A stretch of 64,000 nt of DNA from Marivita sp003149565 (GCF_965216415.1 NZ_CBDCFU010000002.1), one strand, 5' to 3'; counted from the stretch's first letter, positions 49,814 to 58,822 are shown. The notes: a model not told the origin generated them from the letters alone. Translations and numbers: made by a program.

Positions 49814-50278
49814 ATGAAAACCTATTCTGCAACACCGGCAGACATCGACAAGAAATGGATCCTGATCGACGCCGAAGGCGTCGTTCTGGGCCGTCTTGCT
49901 GCGATCGTCGCCACACGCCTGCGCGGCAAGCACAAGCCGTCCTTCACTCCGCATATGGACATGGGTGACAATGTCATCGTGATCAATGCGGACAAGGTTC
50001 AGCTGACCGGCAACAAGCGTCAGGAAAACTACTACTGGCACACCGGCTATCCGGGTGGCATCAAATCCCGCACCAAGCAGCAGATCCTTGAGGGCGCACA
50101 CCCCGAGCGTGTCGTCCAGAAAGCGGTTCAGCGCATGCTTCCGGGCAACCGCCTGTCCCGCAAGGTGATGACCAACCTGCGTGTCTATGCTGGTGCCGAA
50201 CACCCGCATGAAGCACAGAGCCCCGAAGTACTGGACGTGAAGTCCATGAACTCCAAGAACACACGGACGGCGAAATAA
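49814..50278 (+). CDS. rplM: 50S ribosomal protein L13
   Basis: 154 residues. MKTYSATPADIDKKWILIDA and the GRLAAIVATRLRGKHK stretch are L13 hallmarks, as is the C-terminal RVYAGAEHPHEAQ. Binds 23S rRNA domain II early in assembly. Its stop and the rpsI start share one base, so the pair is translationally coupled, as in most bacteria. Confidence 0.98.
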   Translation: MKTYSATPADIDKKWILIDAEGVVLGRLAAIVATRLRGKHKPSFTPHMDMGDNVIVINADKVQLTGNKRQENYYWHTGYPGGIKSRTKQQILEGAHPERVVQKAVQRMLPGNRLSRKVMTNLRVYAGAEHPHEAQSPEVLDVKSMNSKNTRTAK

Positions 50279-50778
50279 TGGCTGAGCAAATCAACTCCCT
50301 CGACGAGCTGGCGAAAGCCGTCACGGACGACATCGGCGCAGTTCAGGGCTCTGCCCCTGAAGAAGCACCGCGTGAGCCGCAGCGCGATGCGCTGGGTCGT
50401 TCCTACGCAACCGGCAAGCGGAAAGACGCTGTGGCCCGCGTTTGGATCAAGCCGGGTTCTGGCAAGGTCAGCGTGAACGGCAAAGACATAAACAGCTACT
50501 TCGCACGTCCTGTGCTGCAGATGATCCTGCGTCAACCGTTTGACGTGGCCGGTGTTGCTGACCAATTCGACGTCATGGCCACTGTTAAAGGCGGCGGTCT
50601 CTCCGGTCAGGCTGGTGCGGTCAAGCACGGCATCTCCAAGGCGCTGCAGCTCTACGATCCTTCGCTGCGTTCCGCGCTCAAAGCCGCAGGTTTCCTCACA
50701 CGCGACAGCCGCGTTGTGGAACGTAAGAAATACGGTAAGCGCAAGGCGCGTCGGAGCTTCCAGTTCTCCAAGCGTTAA
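50278..50778 (+). CDS. rpsI: 30S ribosomal protein S9
   Basis: 166 residues. The core from about residue 40 (ATGKRKDAVARVWIKPGSGK) to the C-terminal KYGKRKARRSFQFSKR is standard S9; the last basic residues reach the P-site tRNA. The first 38 residues are an acidic extension (EQINSLDELAKAVTDDIGAV) absent from E. coli S9, seen in alphaproteobacteria. Ends in a strong terminator. Confidence 0.98.
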   Translation: MAEQINSLDELAKAVTDDIGAVQGSAPEEAPREPQRDALGRSYATGKRKDAVARVWIKPGSGKVSVNGKDINSYFARPVLQMILRQPFDVAGVADQFDVMATVKGGGLSGQAGAVKHGISKALQLYDPSLRSALKAAGFLTRDSRVVERKKYGKRKARRSFQFSKR

Positions 50779-50800
50779 TCGACGCTTTCAGAATATCGAA

Positions 50801-50830
50801 AAGGCTGCCTTTCAGGGCGGCCTTTTTTTT
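50801..50830 (+). terminator. Rho-independent terminator after rpsI
   Basis: Arms AAGGCTGCC (50801-50809) and GGCGGCCTT (50816-50824), one G-U pair, followed by a run of eight Ts (50823-50830). Confidence 0.93.
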
Positions 50831-50887
50831 GTGCGGTCTTGTCTGAAGCGGCCGGGCAATACCGCTCAGACCAAGAAGGATATCGTT

Positions 50888-51916
50888 TCAGAGTCCGCGG
50901 GCTTCTCGGAACGACAGCAGCCGCCGCGATCCTTCGTCCCAAAGATGCAGCCGCGCATTCGCAAAACTTTCGCGGATCGTCATGCGGTTGTGATCGGCCA
51001 ACATGTCGTGATCGCGCACCACTTCGGGCAGACGGTAAAACGGAATGCGGCTATAAAGATGGTGCACGTGGTGGATGCCGATATTGCCACTGAACCACTG
51101 AAGCACTTTGGGCAGCACATAATAAGAGCTGCCGTGCAAAGCCGCATCATGCAGCTGCCAATTCTCGTCTTCGTCCCAAGACGTCGTCTCGAACTGATGC
51201 TGCACGTAAAACAACCACACACCCGCAGTCGCGGCGAGTAAAGTGGACGGCAGGAAGATCAGCAGGATCGGCATCAGCCCACCGAAATAGAGCATGATCA
51301 ACAGCCCGGTCAGAATAGCGGCGTTGGTGCCCATGGCGCTGGCCCAATACCGAACGCTGGACATAAGCCCCAGCGGAATGCGGTTCTGCAAAAGAAACAG
51401 ATATCCCGGCCCCAATCCGAACAGGATGATCGGATGACGGTAGAGGCGGTACATGAGCTTGCTCCAGCCCGATAGCGCTTTGTATTCAGCAACCGTCATG
51501 GTGTGCACATCACCGATTCCGCGTCGCTCAAGATTCCCATGCGCACTGTGATGGATCGAATGTGTGCGTCGCCAGACATCATAAGGTGTCAGGGTTAGCA
51601 CCCCGAGCACCCGCCCAAGCCAGTCGCTGAGTGTCCGGTTGTTGTAAAACGACCCATGGCCGCAATCGTGCTGGATGATGAAGAGACGCAGCAGGAACGC
51701 AGCATTCACGCATGACAGGGCGAATGTCAGCCAATAGCTGACACCAAGCGCCCACCATGCCGCGGCCCATAACGCCACAAAAGGGCCAAGCGTCGCGGCC
51801 AATTCCAGGGAGCTTCGCATTGTGTCGGGTTCGCGGTACTTCGCGAGAATCGTAACCCAGTCTTTGGCGGAGGTCGGAACGGGCGTCTGCCCGATGATTG
51901 TAAAGTGCTCGGACAT
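50888..51916 (-). CDS. Membrane fatty acid desaturase
   Basis: 342 residues from ATG 51916. Three histidine boxes: HDCGHGSF (from H83), THSIHHSAHG (H119-H123) and GIHHVHHLY near the C-terminus. Four membrane helices in two pairs lie between them, as in acyl-lipid delta-12/omega-3-type desaturases. Introduces a double bond into membrane lipid acyl chains using O2. No companion ferredoxin gene is adjacent. Regiochemistry cannot be told from sequence. Confidence 0.93.
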   Translation of the reverse strand: MSEHFTIIGQTPVPTSAKDWVTILAKYREPDTMRSSLELAATLGPFVALWAAAWWALGVSYWLTFALSCVNAAFLLRLFIIQHDCGHGSFYNNRTLSDWLGRVLGVLTLTPYDVWRRTHSIHHSAHGNLERRGIGDVHTMTVAEYKALSGWSKLMYRLYRHPIILFGLGPGYLFLLQNRIPLGLMSSVRYWASAMGTNAAILTGLLIMLYFGGLMPILLIFLPSTLLAATAGVWLFYVQHQFETTSWDEDENWQLHDAALHGSSYYVLPKVLQWFSGNIGIHHVHHLYSRIPFYRLPEVVRDHDMLADHNRMTIRESFANARLHLWDEGSRRLLSFREARGL

Positions 51917-52017
51917 AGGCCTTCTTTTTAGTCGGTTTTGCAACGTTCTAGCCGAAGCCGCGCGATCCGCCTACGCTTCTTCGCCCTCAAAAGCCCGTCC
52001 GAGGCATTTTGCCACTG

Positions 52018-52509
52018 CTACCGGTCGTCCGCATCCTTGTGCGGAACTTGCGGCGTGAACGCGCAGCGTTCCGGCTTGATATCGATCAAAGGTGTTTTAT
52101 CGAGGCAATCCAGACCTTTAACAATCAAAGTGTGACCGTCATGCCTGATCAAGCGCACACACGACAACCCGATCGGGTTTGGCCGGACCGGCGACCGCAG
52201 AGCAAATGTGCCTGTGGTGTCACCATCGCTGCGCGGGCTTTGCAGGACAAGATCGCGACGCGACATATGCAACCAATACAGCACTTCGAGATATTCGAAC
52301 CTGGTGATCCCCTTGAGCGCCGGAGCCCAAGCGGGATTGAGCACAAGCTGGCAATCCGGTCCATCTAGCTTGCCTTGGCGAGGGCACAGATCGCGCGATG
52401 TGAATGGCGTACGGATCATCCCGATGAATTGTACGGTCGCGTCCTGCGACATCGGGTCTTCACTTATCACCTCACCCGGTCGCAGGTCGGTCGATCCTGT
52501 GCCTGTCAT
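52018..52509 (-). CDS. trmO: tRNA (t6A37) N6-methyltransferase, TsaA/TrmO type
   Basis: 163 residues from ATG 52509 (GGGAGG six bases upstream). Beta-barrel TsaA domain with QFIGMIRTPF at the start, EYLEVLYWLHMS mid, and the hallmark RSPVRPNPIGLSCVRL. Uses SAM to methylate threonylcarbamoyl-adenosine in tRNA-Thr in E. coli. The C-terminal extension of E. coli TrmO is absent, so this is the short form and may have another target. Confidence 0.88.
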   Translation of the reverse strand: MTGTGSTDLRPGEVISEDPMSQDATVQFIGMIRTPFTSRDLCPRQGKLDGPDCQLVLNPAWAPALKGITRFEYLEVLYWLHMSRRDLVLQSPRSDGDTTGTFALRSPVRPNPIGLSCVRLIRHDGHTLIVKGLDCLDKTPLIDIKPERCAFTPQVPHKDADDR

Positions 52510-52625
52510 CTCGCGCCTCCCAATCAATGCCTCAAAGCAGCATGCAGAGTTTGCACCTGATGACCAGCGTATCAGACGTTGTGCATCTTGCCGCTCGCGA
52601 GACTGTACGACATAGTCGCGACGCT

Positions 52626-53519
52626 ATGGCGAACACCGAAACTTCCTCAGCAGAGCGGTATCTGACCGTCCCGGAATTGGCCGCATTATTGCGGATCAAA
52701 GAGCGCAAGGTTTACGACCTTGCCGCAAGCGGTGCTGTTCCCTGTTCAAAGGTAACAGGCAAACTTCTGTTCCCGGAGCAAGCGGTCCGTCGCTGGCTGG
52801 AGCGCGGACAAAGCGGAACAGGACAATCAGAGGCCGGGCGCGCATCTGTATTTCTGGGCAGCCACGACCCCCTTTTGGATTGGGCTTTGCGTCAGTCCGA
52901 GTGTGGCATCGCGACGTTGTTTGACGGTTCGCAAGACGGTCTGGATCGCTTTGCCGCCAACGAAGGCGTTGCAGCCGGGCTACATATGTATGACCCGGCA
53001 AGCGACCGTTGGAACGTGACAAGCGTAGACGCTGCGTTGAGCGGCACCGATGCAGTGTTGTTGGGGTTTGCCAAACGTCAACGTGGATTGGTGGTGTCTC
53101 GCGGTCGGCGCGACGAAATCACTGGCCTGGCAGATCTCGCAGGGCGCACGTTTACGCCCCGCCAGATCGGCGCAGGCACGCGGACACTGTTCGATCATCT
53201 CATGCACGAGGCTGACATTTTGCAGGATACGATTCGGATGCGTCCAGTAGCGCGAAGCGAAGCAGACGCCGTCCTGGATGTCGCAACAGGTGAATCTGAC
53301 GCGACCTTTGGCCTGGAAGCCCTGGCGTCACAGCATCACTTGGGGTTTGTGCCACTCATCGAGGAGCACTTTGATCTTCTTGTCAGCAGGCGCGCGTATT
53401 TTGATCCACCGATACAACGCTTCTTGTCTTTCCTGAAAACGGCTCAGTTCGCCGAACACGCTGCTGCATTGGGAGGGTATGATGTGTCAGAGGCTGGATC
53501 GGTCCGCTGGAACGGATGA
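52626..53519 (+). CDS. HTH regulator with PBP-like domain (one-component sensor)
   Basis: 297 residues from ATG 52626. N-terminal excisionase-type HTH (LTVPELAALLRIKERKVYDL ... GKLLFPEQAVRRWLERG), then a PBP-like type 2 domain with GSHDPLLDWAL, VVSRGRRDEITGLADLAGR, RQIGAGTRTLFDHLM and YFDPPIQRFLSFL. This HTH_17 plus PBP_like order is known from proteins linked to molybdate or tungstate and molybdopterin control. The domain probably binds a small anion in the cytosol. No molybdenum genes are near, so ligand and targets are open. Confidence 0.82.
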   Translation: MANTETSSAERYLTVPELAALLRIKERKVYDLAASGAVPCSKVTGKLLFPEQAVRRWLERGQSGTGQSEAGRASVFLGSHDPLLDWALRQSECGIATLFDGSQDGLDRFAANEGVAAGLHMYDPASDRWNVTSVDAALSGTDAVLLGFAKRQRGLVVSRGRRDEITGLADLAGRTFTPRQIGAGTRTLFDHLMHEADILQDTIRMRPVARSEADAVLDVATGESDATFGLEALASQHHLGFVPLIEEHFDLLVSRRAYFDPPIQRFLSFLKTAQFAEHAAALGGYDVSEAGSVRWNG

Positions 53520-53594
53520 CGTGGAAAACTGCCACACAGGTGGTGGACGCTGCACCGCACCCGGCTTAGGTTTGGTGCAACCAAGGATGCCTGA

Positions 53595-55343
53595 ATGACC
53601 GACCCAACCCCGTATCAGGTGCTTGCCCGCAAGTATCGCCCGGAAACCTTTGCCGACCTGGTCGGACAGGAGGCGATGGTTCGTACGCTCAAGAATGCGT
53701 TCGAGGCGGACCGGATTGCGCAAGCCTTCGTGATGACCGGCATTCGCGGCATCGGTAAAACCACCACGGCACGGATTATTGCCAAGGGCCTCAACTGCGT
53801 CGGGCCTGACGGCAACGGCGGGCCAACCACGGACCCCTGCGGGCAGTGCGAACATTGCGTGGCGATCATGGAAGGCCGCCACGTTGACGTGATGGAAATG
53901 GACGCGGCTTCCCGTACCGGCGTGGGCGATATCCGCGAGATCATCGACTCGGTGCATTACAGGGCGGCCTCGGCGCGCTACAAGATTTACATCATCGACG
54001 AGGTGCACATGCTGTCCACCTCGGCGTTCAATGCTCTGTTGAAAACGCTGGAAGAGCCGCCGGCACATGTGAAATTCATCTTCGCCACGACTGAGATCCG
54101 CAAGGTGCCTGTCACGGTCCTGTCGCGCTGCCAACGCTTTGACCTGCGGCGTATTGAGCCCGAAATGATGATCGCCCTATTGCGCAAGATCGCCACCCGC
54201 GAGGCCGCTGAGATCACCGACGATGCTTTGGCTCTGATCACCCGAGCCGCTGAAGGCTCGGCGCGGGATGCCACGTCGCTCTTGGATCAGGCCATCAGTC
54301 ACGGCGCGGGTGAAACCACGGCCGATCAGGTGCGCGCGATGCTGGGTCTGGCGGATCGAGGCAGGGTACTCGACCTTTTCGATCTCGTGATGAAGGGGGA
54401 CGCGGCTGGGGCCTTGACGGAACTCAGCGCGCAATATGCAGACGGCGCCGACCCGATGGCGGTTCTGCGTGATCTGGCGGAAATCACGCATTGGATTTCG
54501 GTCGTCAAGATCACGCCCGAAGCCGCCGAAGACCCCACGATCAGCCCGGATGAACGCCAGCGTGGACAAGAGCTTGCACAGGCGTTGGGTATGCGCCCTC
54601 TCACGCGTCTGTGGCAAATGCTTCTCAAGGCGCTCGACGAGGTGGCACAGGCCCCCAATGCGATGATGGCTGCAGAAATGGCGATCATCCGAATGACCCA
54701 TGTTTCTGAACTGCCAAGCCCTGAAGAATTGGTGAAGCGCCTGCAAGACACGCCACCTCCTCCTCCGCCCTCTGGAGGCGGAATGACAGCAGGCGGCGCC
54801 GCGAGGACACATGCCGCCGGATCCCCTGCCCCGACACACGCGTCATCGTCGGGACCTCACGCCTCCTATGGAGGTGCCGCAGTTGCCCTTGCAGCAGATC
54901 AGGCGCTCGCACGTTATCCGACGTTCGAGCACGTGATTGAATTGATACGTTCCAACCGCGACGTGAAGCTTCTGGTCGACGTCGAAGGCTGTGTTCGGCT
55001 GGCCGCCTATCAACCAGGTCGGATTGAATTCACGCCTACGGATAACGCGCCTGCCGATCTGGCGCAGCGTTTGGGAAGCGCCCTGCAACGGTGGACAGGC
55101 AATCGCTGGGGCGTTTCCGTGGTCAACGGATCAGACGCGCCAACAATTTCGGAAACCCGTGATGCCGCCGAACTCGCAATCAAGGCAGAAGCCGCCGAAC
55201 ACCCATTGGTCAAAGCGGTGCTGGATGCGTTTCCAGGTGCCGTGATCGAAGAGGTGCGCACACCAGATCAACTTGCCGCAGAGGCCGAAGCCGAAGCGCT
55301 GCCCGAAGTGGAAGATGAATGGGACCCATTCGAGGAGGAGTGA
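53595..55343 (+). CDS. dnaX: DNA polymerase III subunit gamma/tau
   Basis: 582 residues. Walker A in RGIGKTTTARIIAKGLNC, zinc module DPCGQCEHC, Walker B IIDEVHML, and sensor FIFATTEIRKVPVTVLSRCQR. The proline-rich linker (TPPPPPPSGGG) is followed by the tau-type C-terminal domain IV/V. It is the clamp-loader motor in the replisome. No slippery A-rich frameshift site was noted, so only tau may be made. Overlaps the next gene by GTGA. Confidence 0.97.
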   Translation: MTDPTPYQVLARKYRPETFADLVGQEAMVRTLKNAFEADRIAQAFVMTGIRGIGKTTTARIIAKGLNCVGPDGNGGPTTDPCGQCEHCVAIMEGRHVDVMEMDAASRTGVGDIREIIDSVHYRAASARYKIYIIDEVHMLSTSAFNALLKTLEEPPAHVKFIFATTEIRKVPVTVLSRCQRFDLRRIEPEMMIALLRKIATREAAEITDDALALITRAAEGSARDATSLLDQAISHGAGETTADQVRAMLGLADRGRVLDLFDLVMKGDAAGALTELSAQYADGADPMAVLRDLAEITHWISVVKITPEAAEDPTISPDERQRGQELAQALGMRPLTRLWQMLLKALDEVAQAPNAMMAAEMAIIRMTHVSELPSPEELVKRLQDTPPPPPPSGGGMTAGGAARTHAAGSPAPTHASSSGPHASYGGAAVALAADQALARYPTFEHVIELIRSNRDVKLLVDVEGCVRLAAYQPGRIEFTPTDNAPADLAQRLGSALQRWTGNRWGVSVVNGSDAPTISETRDAAELAIKAEAAEHPLVKAVLDAFPGAVIEEVRTPDQLAAEAEAEALPEVEDEWDPFEEE

Positions 55344-55702
55344 TCCTCTCCCTGATGCCAGGTGCGGCTTGGGCGCAGTCTTGTGCGGTACAGCGACCAG
55401 ACTGGGATGGTACGTCGGTCAGCGCGGTACAAGAGGCGGTGTTCCTTGCCTCTTCCCCTGCCGCTTTGATCCTGCTTCTCGGCACCGTCGTCGCCATCCG
55501 CTTCAAGAGCCAATGGGGCGCGCTGGCTGTCGTGCTGGGCTGGACGGCTTTTGTCACCTTCCTGACCATGCTGGCCCCGGCATCTCGCAAAGTGGCAATG
55601 GCGGAAGGGTGCGTTGGCTCCCCTGCCTTGTTCATCGGCATCATCGCTGCGATATGTGTTGGGATGATTTTTTACACCGCGCCACCGATCAAGGGGCGCT
55701 GA
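55340..55702 (+). CDS. Small membrane protein between dnaX and ybaB
   Basis: 120 residues if started at GTG 55340, which overlaps the dnaX stop (GTGA) and follows GAGGAGG; ATG 55319 is an alternative with no ribosome site. A short export segment ending GAAWAQSCAV is followed by three hydrophobic helices (SSPAALILLLGTVVAIRF, LAVVLGWTAFVTFLTML, LFIGIIAAICVGMIFYT). Inner-membrane, two conserved-looking cysteines outside. Function unknown; the operon place is odd for a membrane protein. Confidence 0.65.
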   Translation: MILSLMPGAAWAQSCAVQRPDWDGTSVSAVQEAVFLASSPAALILLLGTVVAIRFKSQWGALAVVLGWTAFVTFLTMLAPASRKVAMAEGCVGSPALFIGIIAAICVGMIFYTAPPIKGR

Positions 55703-55717
55703 CCTACGGAGAGAGAC

Positions 55718-56062
55718 ATGTTCAAAGGTTTGGGCCAAATGGGCGACATGGCCAAGATGATGAAGGCCGCGCAGGAAATGCAGGGCAAGATGGCCCAGAT
55801 GCAGGAAGACCTGGCCACAATGACCGTGACCGGCGAAAGCGGTGCCGGTCTGGTGAAAGCGACAGCCACGGCGAAAGGCGAACTGACCGGCTTGGATATC
55901 GACCCGTCGATCTTTAACGGCGACGACAAGGAAGTTGTCGAAGATCTGATCCTCGCGGCAATCAAGGATGCGCAACAAAAGGCGCAGGACAAAGCGCAGG
56001 AAGAGATGTCCAAGCTGACCGAAGGTCTTGGTCTGCCACCGGGTATGAATCTGCCGTTCTGA
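55718..56062 (+). CDS. ybaB: YbaB/EbfC nucleoid-associated protein
   Basis: 114 residues. N-terminal Met/Gln/Lys-rich coiled coil (MAKMMKAAQEMQGKMAQMQE), then the sheet with VTGESGAGLVKATATAKGEL and a final LPPGMNLPF, typical of YbaB. Dimeric DNA-binding protein. Conserved place between dnaX and recR. Good AGAGAGA-like purine site precedes the ATG. Confidence 0.96.
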   Translation: MFKGLGQMGDMAKMMKAAQEMQGKMAQMQEDLATMTVTGESGAGLVKATATAKGELTGLDIDPSIFNGDDKEVVEDLILAAIKDAQQKAQDKAQEEMSKLTEGLGLPPGMNLPF

Positions 56063-56117
56063 GCATGTCTCTGACAGAGTTTATCCGCGGGCGTCCAGCA
56101 AGAACGACAGTCGTCTG

Positions 56118-56711
56118 ATGCGAGACGGCGGCGATATTGAAGCGCTTATTCAGATGATGGCGCGCCTGCCGGGGCTTGGGCCTCGGTCGGCGCGTCGCGC
56201 TGTGCTGCATATGATCCGGAAACGCGGACTGCTTTTGACGCCGTTGGCCGAATTGATGACACAGGTTGCCCGCGACGCCCGCGAATGCCTCAACTGCGGG
56301 AACATCGGAACGCAGGACATCTGTGACATCTGTCAGGATAACGCGCGTAACAACGGCCTGCTTTGCGTGGTCGAAGATGTGTCAGACCTCTGGGCAATGG
56401 AACGATCAGGCGTTTTTAAAGGCCGCTATCATGTTCTCGGCGGCACGCTTTCGGCATTGGATCATGTGGGGCCGGAAGAATTGCGAATCCCAAAGCTCTC
56501 GGCGCGAGTCGACAGCGAAGAAATTTCCGAAGTCATCCTCGCGCTCAACGCGACGATCGACGGACAGACGACCGCGCATTATATCGCCGACCAACTGGAA
56601 GGTCGGGTAAGCCTGACCTCTCTTGCGCAGGGTGTGCCGATTGGCGGCGAACTGGATTACCTCGATGAAGGCACAATCACAGCCGCGATGAACGCGCGGA
56701 AGCCGATCTGA
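56118..56711 (+). CDS. recR: Recombination protein RecR
   Basis: 197 residues, normal length. HhH segment RLPGLGPRSARRAVLHMI, a four-cysteine zinc finger (CLNCGNIGTQDICDIC), the Toprim domain LLCVVEDVSDLWAMERSG and the Walker-like end GVPIGGELDYLDEGTI. Works with RecF/RecO to load RecA on gapped DNA. Last gene of the dnaX-ybaB-recR operon. Confidence 0.97.
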   Translation: MRDGGDIEALIQMMARLPGLGPRSARRAVLHMIRKRGLLLTPLAELMTQVARDARECLNCGNIGTQDICDICQDNARNNGLLCVVEDVSDLWAMERSGVFKGRYHVLGGTLSALDHVGPEELRIPKLSARVDSEEISEVILALNATIDGQTTAHYIADQLEGRVSLTSLAQGVPIGGELDYLDEGTITAAMNARKPI

Positions 56712-56805
56712 TATCGCTGCGCGGCATTTCCTGAAACGAACGTGGACTCTCTTGCCGCACTGGTCCGGGGCTGCTTCACTGCCGACATCCACGGCAGGAG
56801 GCCCC

Positions 56806-57420
56806 ATGAGACCACATGTTTGCGTGACAGCCTTTCTTTTTGCCTCCCCCGCATTCGCGCAGGACGGCCCAAGTTTCGATTGCTCCAAAGCTGGCAGTGA
56901 TGCCGAAAGGCTGGTCTGCGCCGACGCGGATTTGGCCAGACTTGACCGGCAATTGTCAGACCGGTTTGCAGCAGCCATCGACGTGGCGCGCGGCCTCGAG
57001 GTCGGAGCACAGACCGCCGAAGACGAAATCCGCGCGACCCAACGCGGTTGGATTTCGGGCCGTGACGAATGCTGGAAAGCGGATGATTTACGATCTTGCA
57101 TGGCAGATGCATACCTGAGACGCGAGGGAGACCTTGTTGCCCGCTGGATGTTGGAAGACCCGACAGGAACATCGTTCTGGGCGTGTGGCGGCAACCCGGC
57201 AAACGAGGTCGCCACAACCTTTTTCGACACGGAATTGCCAAGCGTCAGGTTCGAGCGCGGAGACAGCATCACCACAGGCTTTTTGAGCTCCACAGCGTCC
57301 GGTGCCCGTTATGATGCAGATTTCGGACGCTACATCTGGATCAAGGGCGAGGAAGCTGAATACCGCGATCCCGATCCGGATGGCGCTCTGTATTCCTGTG
57401 TCCTCGCAGGATCGAATTAA
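56806..57420 (+). CDS. LprI-type plus MliC-type lysozyme-inhibitor-like protein
   Basis: 204 residues from ATG 56806 (CAGGAG upstream) with a short signal peptide ending SPAFAQ. First half: FDCSKAGSDAERLVCADADLARLD and a later RDECW, the cysteine pattern of LprI/DUF1311. Second half: FWACGGN ... SSTASGARYDADFGRYIWIKG ... YSCVL, the MliC beta-barrel with its SASGARY-like loop that enters the lysozyme active site. Likely a periplasmic inhibitor of C-type lysozyme, joining two inhibitor-like domains. Confidence 0.85.
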   Translation: MRPHVCVTAFLFASPAFAQDGPSFDCSKAGSDAERLVCADADLARLDRQLSDRFAAAIDVARGLEVGAQTAEDEIRATQRGWISGRDECWKADDLRSCMADAYLRREGDLVARWMLEDPTGTSFWACGGNPANEVATTFFDTELPSVRFERGDSITTGFLSSTASGARYDADFGRYIWIKGEEAEYRDPDPDGALYSCVLAGSN

Positions 57421-57486
57421 ACCCAAACTCGTTTTGGAACTGTCTTCCTTGGTCTGTCGTTGAGTTATATATTCAAGGAGGACGAT

Positions 57487-58386
57487 ATGAAACTTTCTCG
57501 AACCAGCGCATCAAAAGGCGCCGGATCGGCCGAAGTTACCGGATTTTACGATGCGGACACCGGCAGCATCCAGTACCTCGTGAGCGACCCTGAAACACGC
57601 AAAGCCGCGCTCATTGACACGGTTCTGAGCTTTGATCACAAGAGCGCGTCAACCTGCACCGACAGCGTGGATGCGATCCTGCGCTATGCCGAGACTGAGG
57701 GATTGGAGATCGACTGGATCCTCGACACGCATCCCCATGCAGACCACCTGATGGCCTCGTCCTATCTGAAGGACCGCGTGGGCAAACCCAACGCGATTGG
57801 AGAGAAGATCAAAGACATCGCTGTGCTTTGGCGCGACTACTACAACTTGCCTGATGCCTTTGAACCTGAACGGGACTTTGACCATCTCTTCGCCGATGGT
57901 GACACTTTTCAGATTGGAGAACTCCCAGTGCGGGTGATGCTCTCGCCCGGCCATACTCTGGGGTCGATTAGTTATATCGTGGGAAATGACGCGGCGTTTG
58001 CGCATGACACGTTCATGCAGCCCGATGCCGGGACGTCACGTGCTGATTTTCCCGGTGGCACGACCGACGATCTGTGGAATTCGCTGCAAGCGCTTCTTGC
58101 TTTACCAGACGACACAAGGCTGTTCATAGGCCATGACTACGGCACCGAACACCGCCCGGGTCCTGAATGGGAGTCGACCGTCGCAGAACAGCGGCGACAC
58201 AACATTCATCTCGGTGGTGGCGCTTCGCGGGAAAGCTATGTTGAGCAGCGCGAAGCACGGGACAAAACACTCGCACTACCGGACCGGATGCTGCATGTCT
58301 TGCAGATGAACCTGCGCGCCGGGCGCGCGCCGGACCCCGAACCGGATGGCCACAGCTATCTCAAAATACCGCTCAACCGATTTTAG
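57487..58386 (+). CDS. MBL-fold hydrolase, persulfide-dioxygenase-like
   Basis: 299 residues from ATG 57487 (AAGGAGG upstream). Metal motif DTHPHADHLMA (HxHxDH), second His in LSPGHTLGS, bridging Asp in AFAHDTFM and a late GHDYGTE. This set, with VSDPETRKAALIDTVLSFD, fits the ETHE1/Blh persulfide dioxygenase branch. It oxidises glutathione persulfide to sulfite in relatives. The rhodanese gene 12 bases downstream supports a sulfide-detoxification unit. Confidence 0.88.
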   Translation: MKLSRTSASKGAGSAEVTGFYDADTGSIQYLVSDPETRKAALIDTVLSFDHKSASTCTDSVDAILRYAETEGLEIDWILDTHPHADHLMASSYLKDRVGKPNAIGEKIKDIAVLWRDYYNLPDAFEPERDFDHLFADGDTFQIGELPVRVMLSPGHTLGSISYIVGNDAAFAHDTFMQPDAGTSRADFPGGTTDDLWNSLQALLALPDDTRLFIGHDYGTEHRPGPEWESTVAEQRRHNIHLGGGASRESYVEQREARDKTLALPDRMLHVLQMNLRAGRAPDPEPDGHSYLKIPLNRF

Positions 58387-58397
58387 GAGGCACCCGC

Positions 58398-58781
58398 ATG
58401 GATATCGAAGAAACAGAAAACGGAACGCTGGAGCACTGGACACCGGCCGAGGTCGCCGAGGCGTTTTCTCAGGACAAAATCGTGCTGATTGACGTGCGGA
58501 CACCGCAAGAGTTTGCTCTAGAGCGGATCAATGGCGCGCTTCTGGCACCGATGCAGGCGTTTGAGCCAAACCACATGCCCGACCAATCGAAAAAACAGAT
58601 CGTTTTTCACTGCGGGTCTGGCGTGCGCTCCGCCCGTGTGGCCAAGATGTGTCTGGCTGCCGGAGAAGAGCGCATTGCGCATATGGCCGGGGGGTTTGCC
58701 GCGTGGAAAGACGGTGGTCAGGCGTACATGGGCACCGACATGGCAACCGGCGCGCCGAAGGAAATGCGCAAGACCGAGTAA
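58398..58781 (+). CDS. Rhodanese-like sulfurtransferase
   Basis: 127 residues, single rhodanese domain. DVRTPQEFALERINGA entry motif and active-site loop FHCGSGVRSARVA with the persulfide Cys in the CGSGVR loop. AGGAGG lies eight bases before the ATG. Moves sulfane sulfur between small thiols. Co-transcribed with the MBL-fold gene, together a minimal persulfide module. Ends at a bidirectional terminator. Confidence 0.93.
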   Translation: MDIEETENGTLEHWTPAEVAEAFSQDKIVLIDVRTPQEFALERINGALLAPMQAFEPNHMPDQSKKQIVFHCGSGVRSARVAKMCLAAGEERIAHMAGGFAAWKDGGQAYMGTDMATGAPKEMRKTE

Positions 58782-58790
58782 GCCAATAAA

Positions 58791-58822
58791 AAAGCCCGGC
58801 ACCGCTCAGCGGGCCGGGCTTT
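58791..58822. terminator. Bidirectional rho-independent terminator
   Basis: AAAGCCCGGC (58791-58800) pairs with GCCGGGCTTT (58813-58822). The A-run before it gives a U-run for the minus strand. It separates the rhodanese gene from trcR. Confidence 0.9.

Noticed and set aside
53520..53594. Possible SRP (4.5S) RNA gene in front of dnaX, where some bacteria have it.
   Set aside because: The gap is only about 75 bases and lacks the conserved GGAAGCAGCC-type core on either strand.
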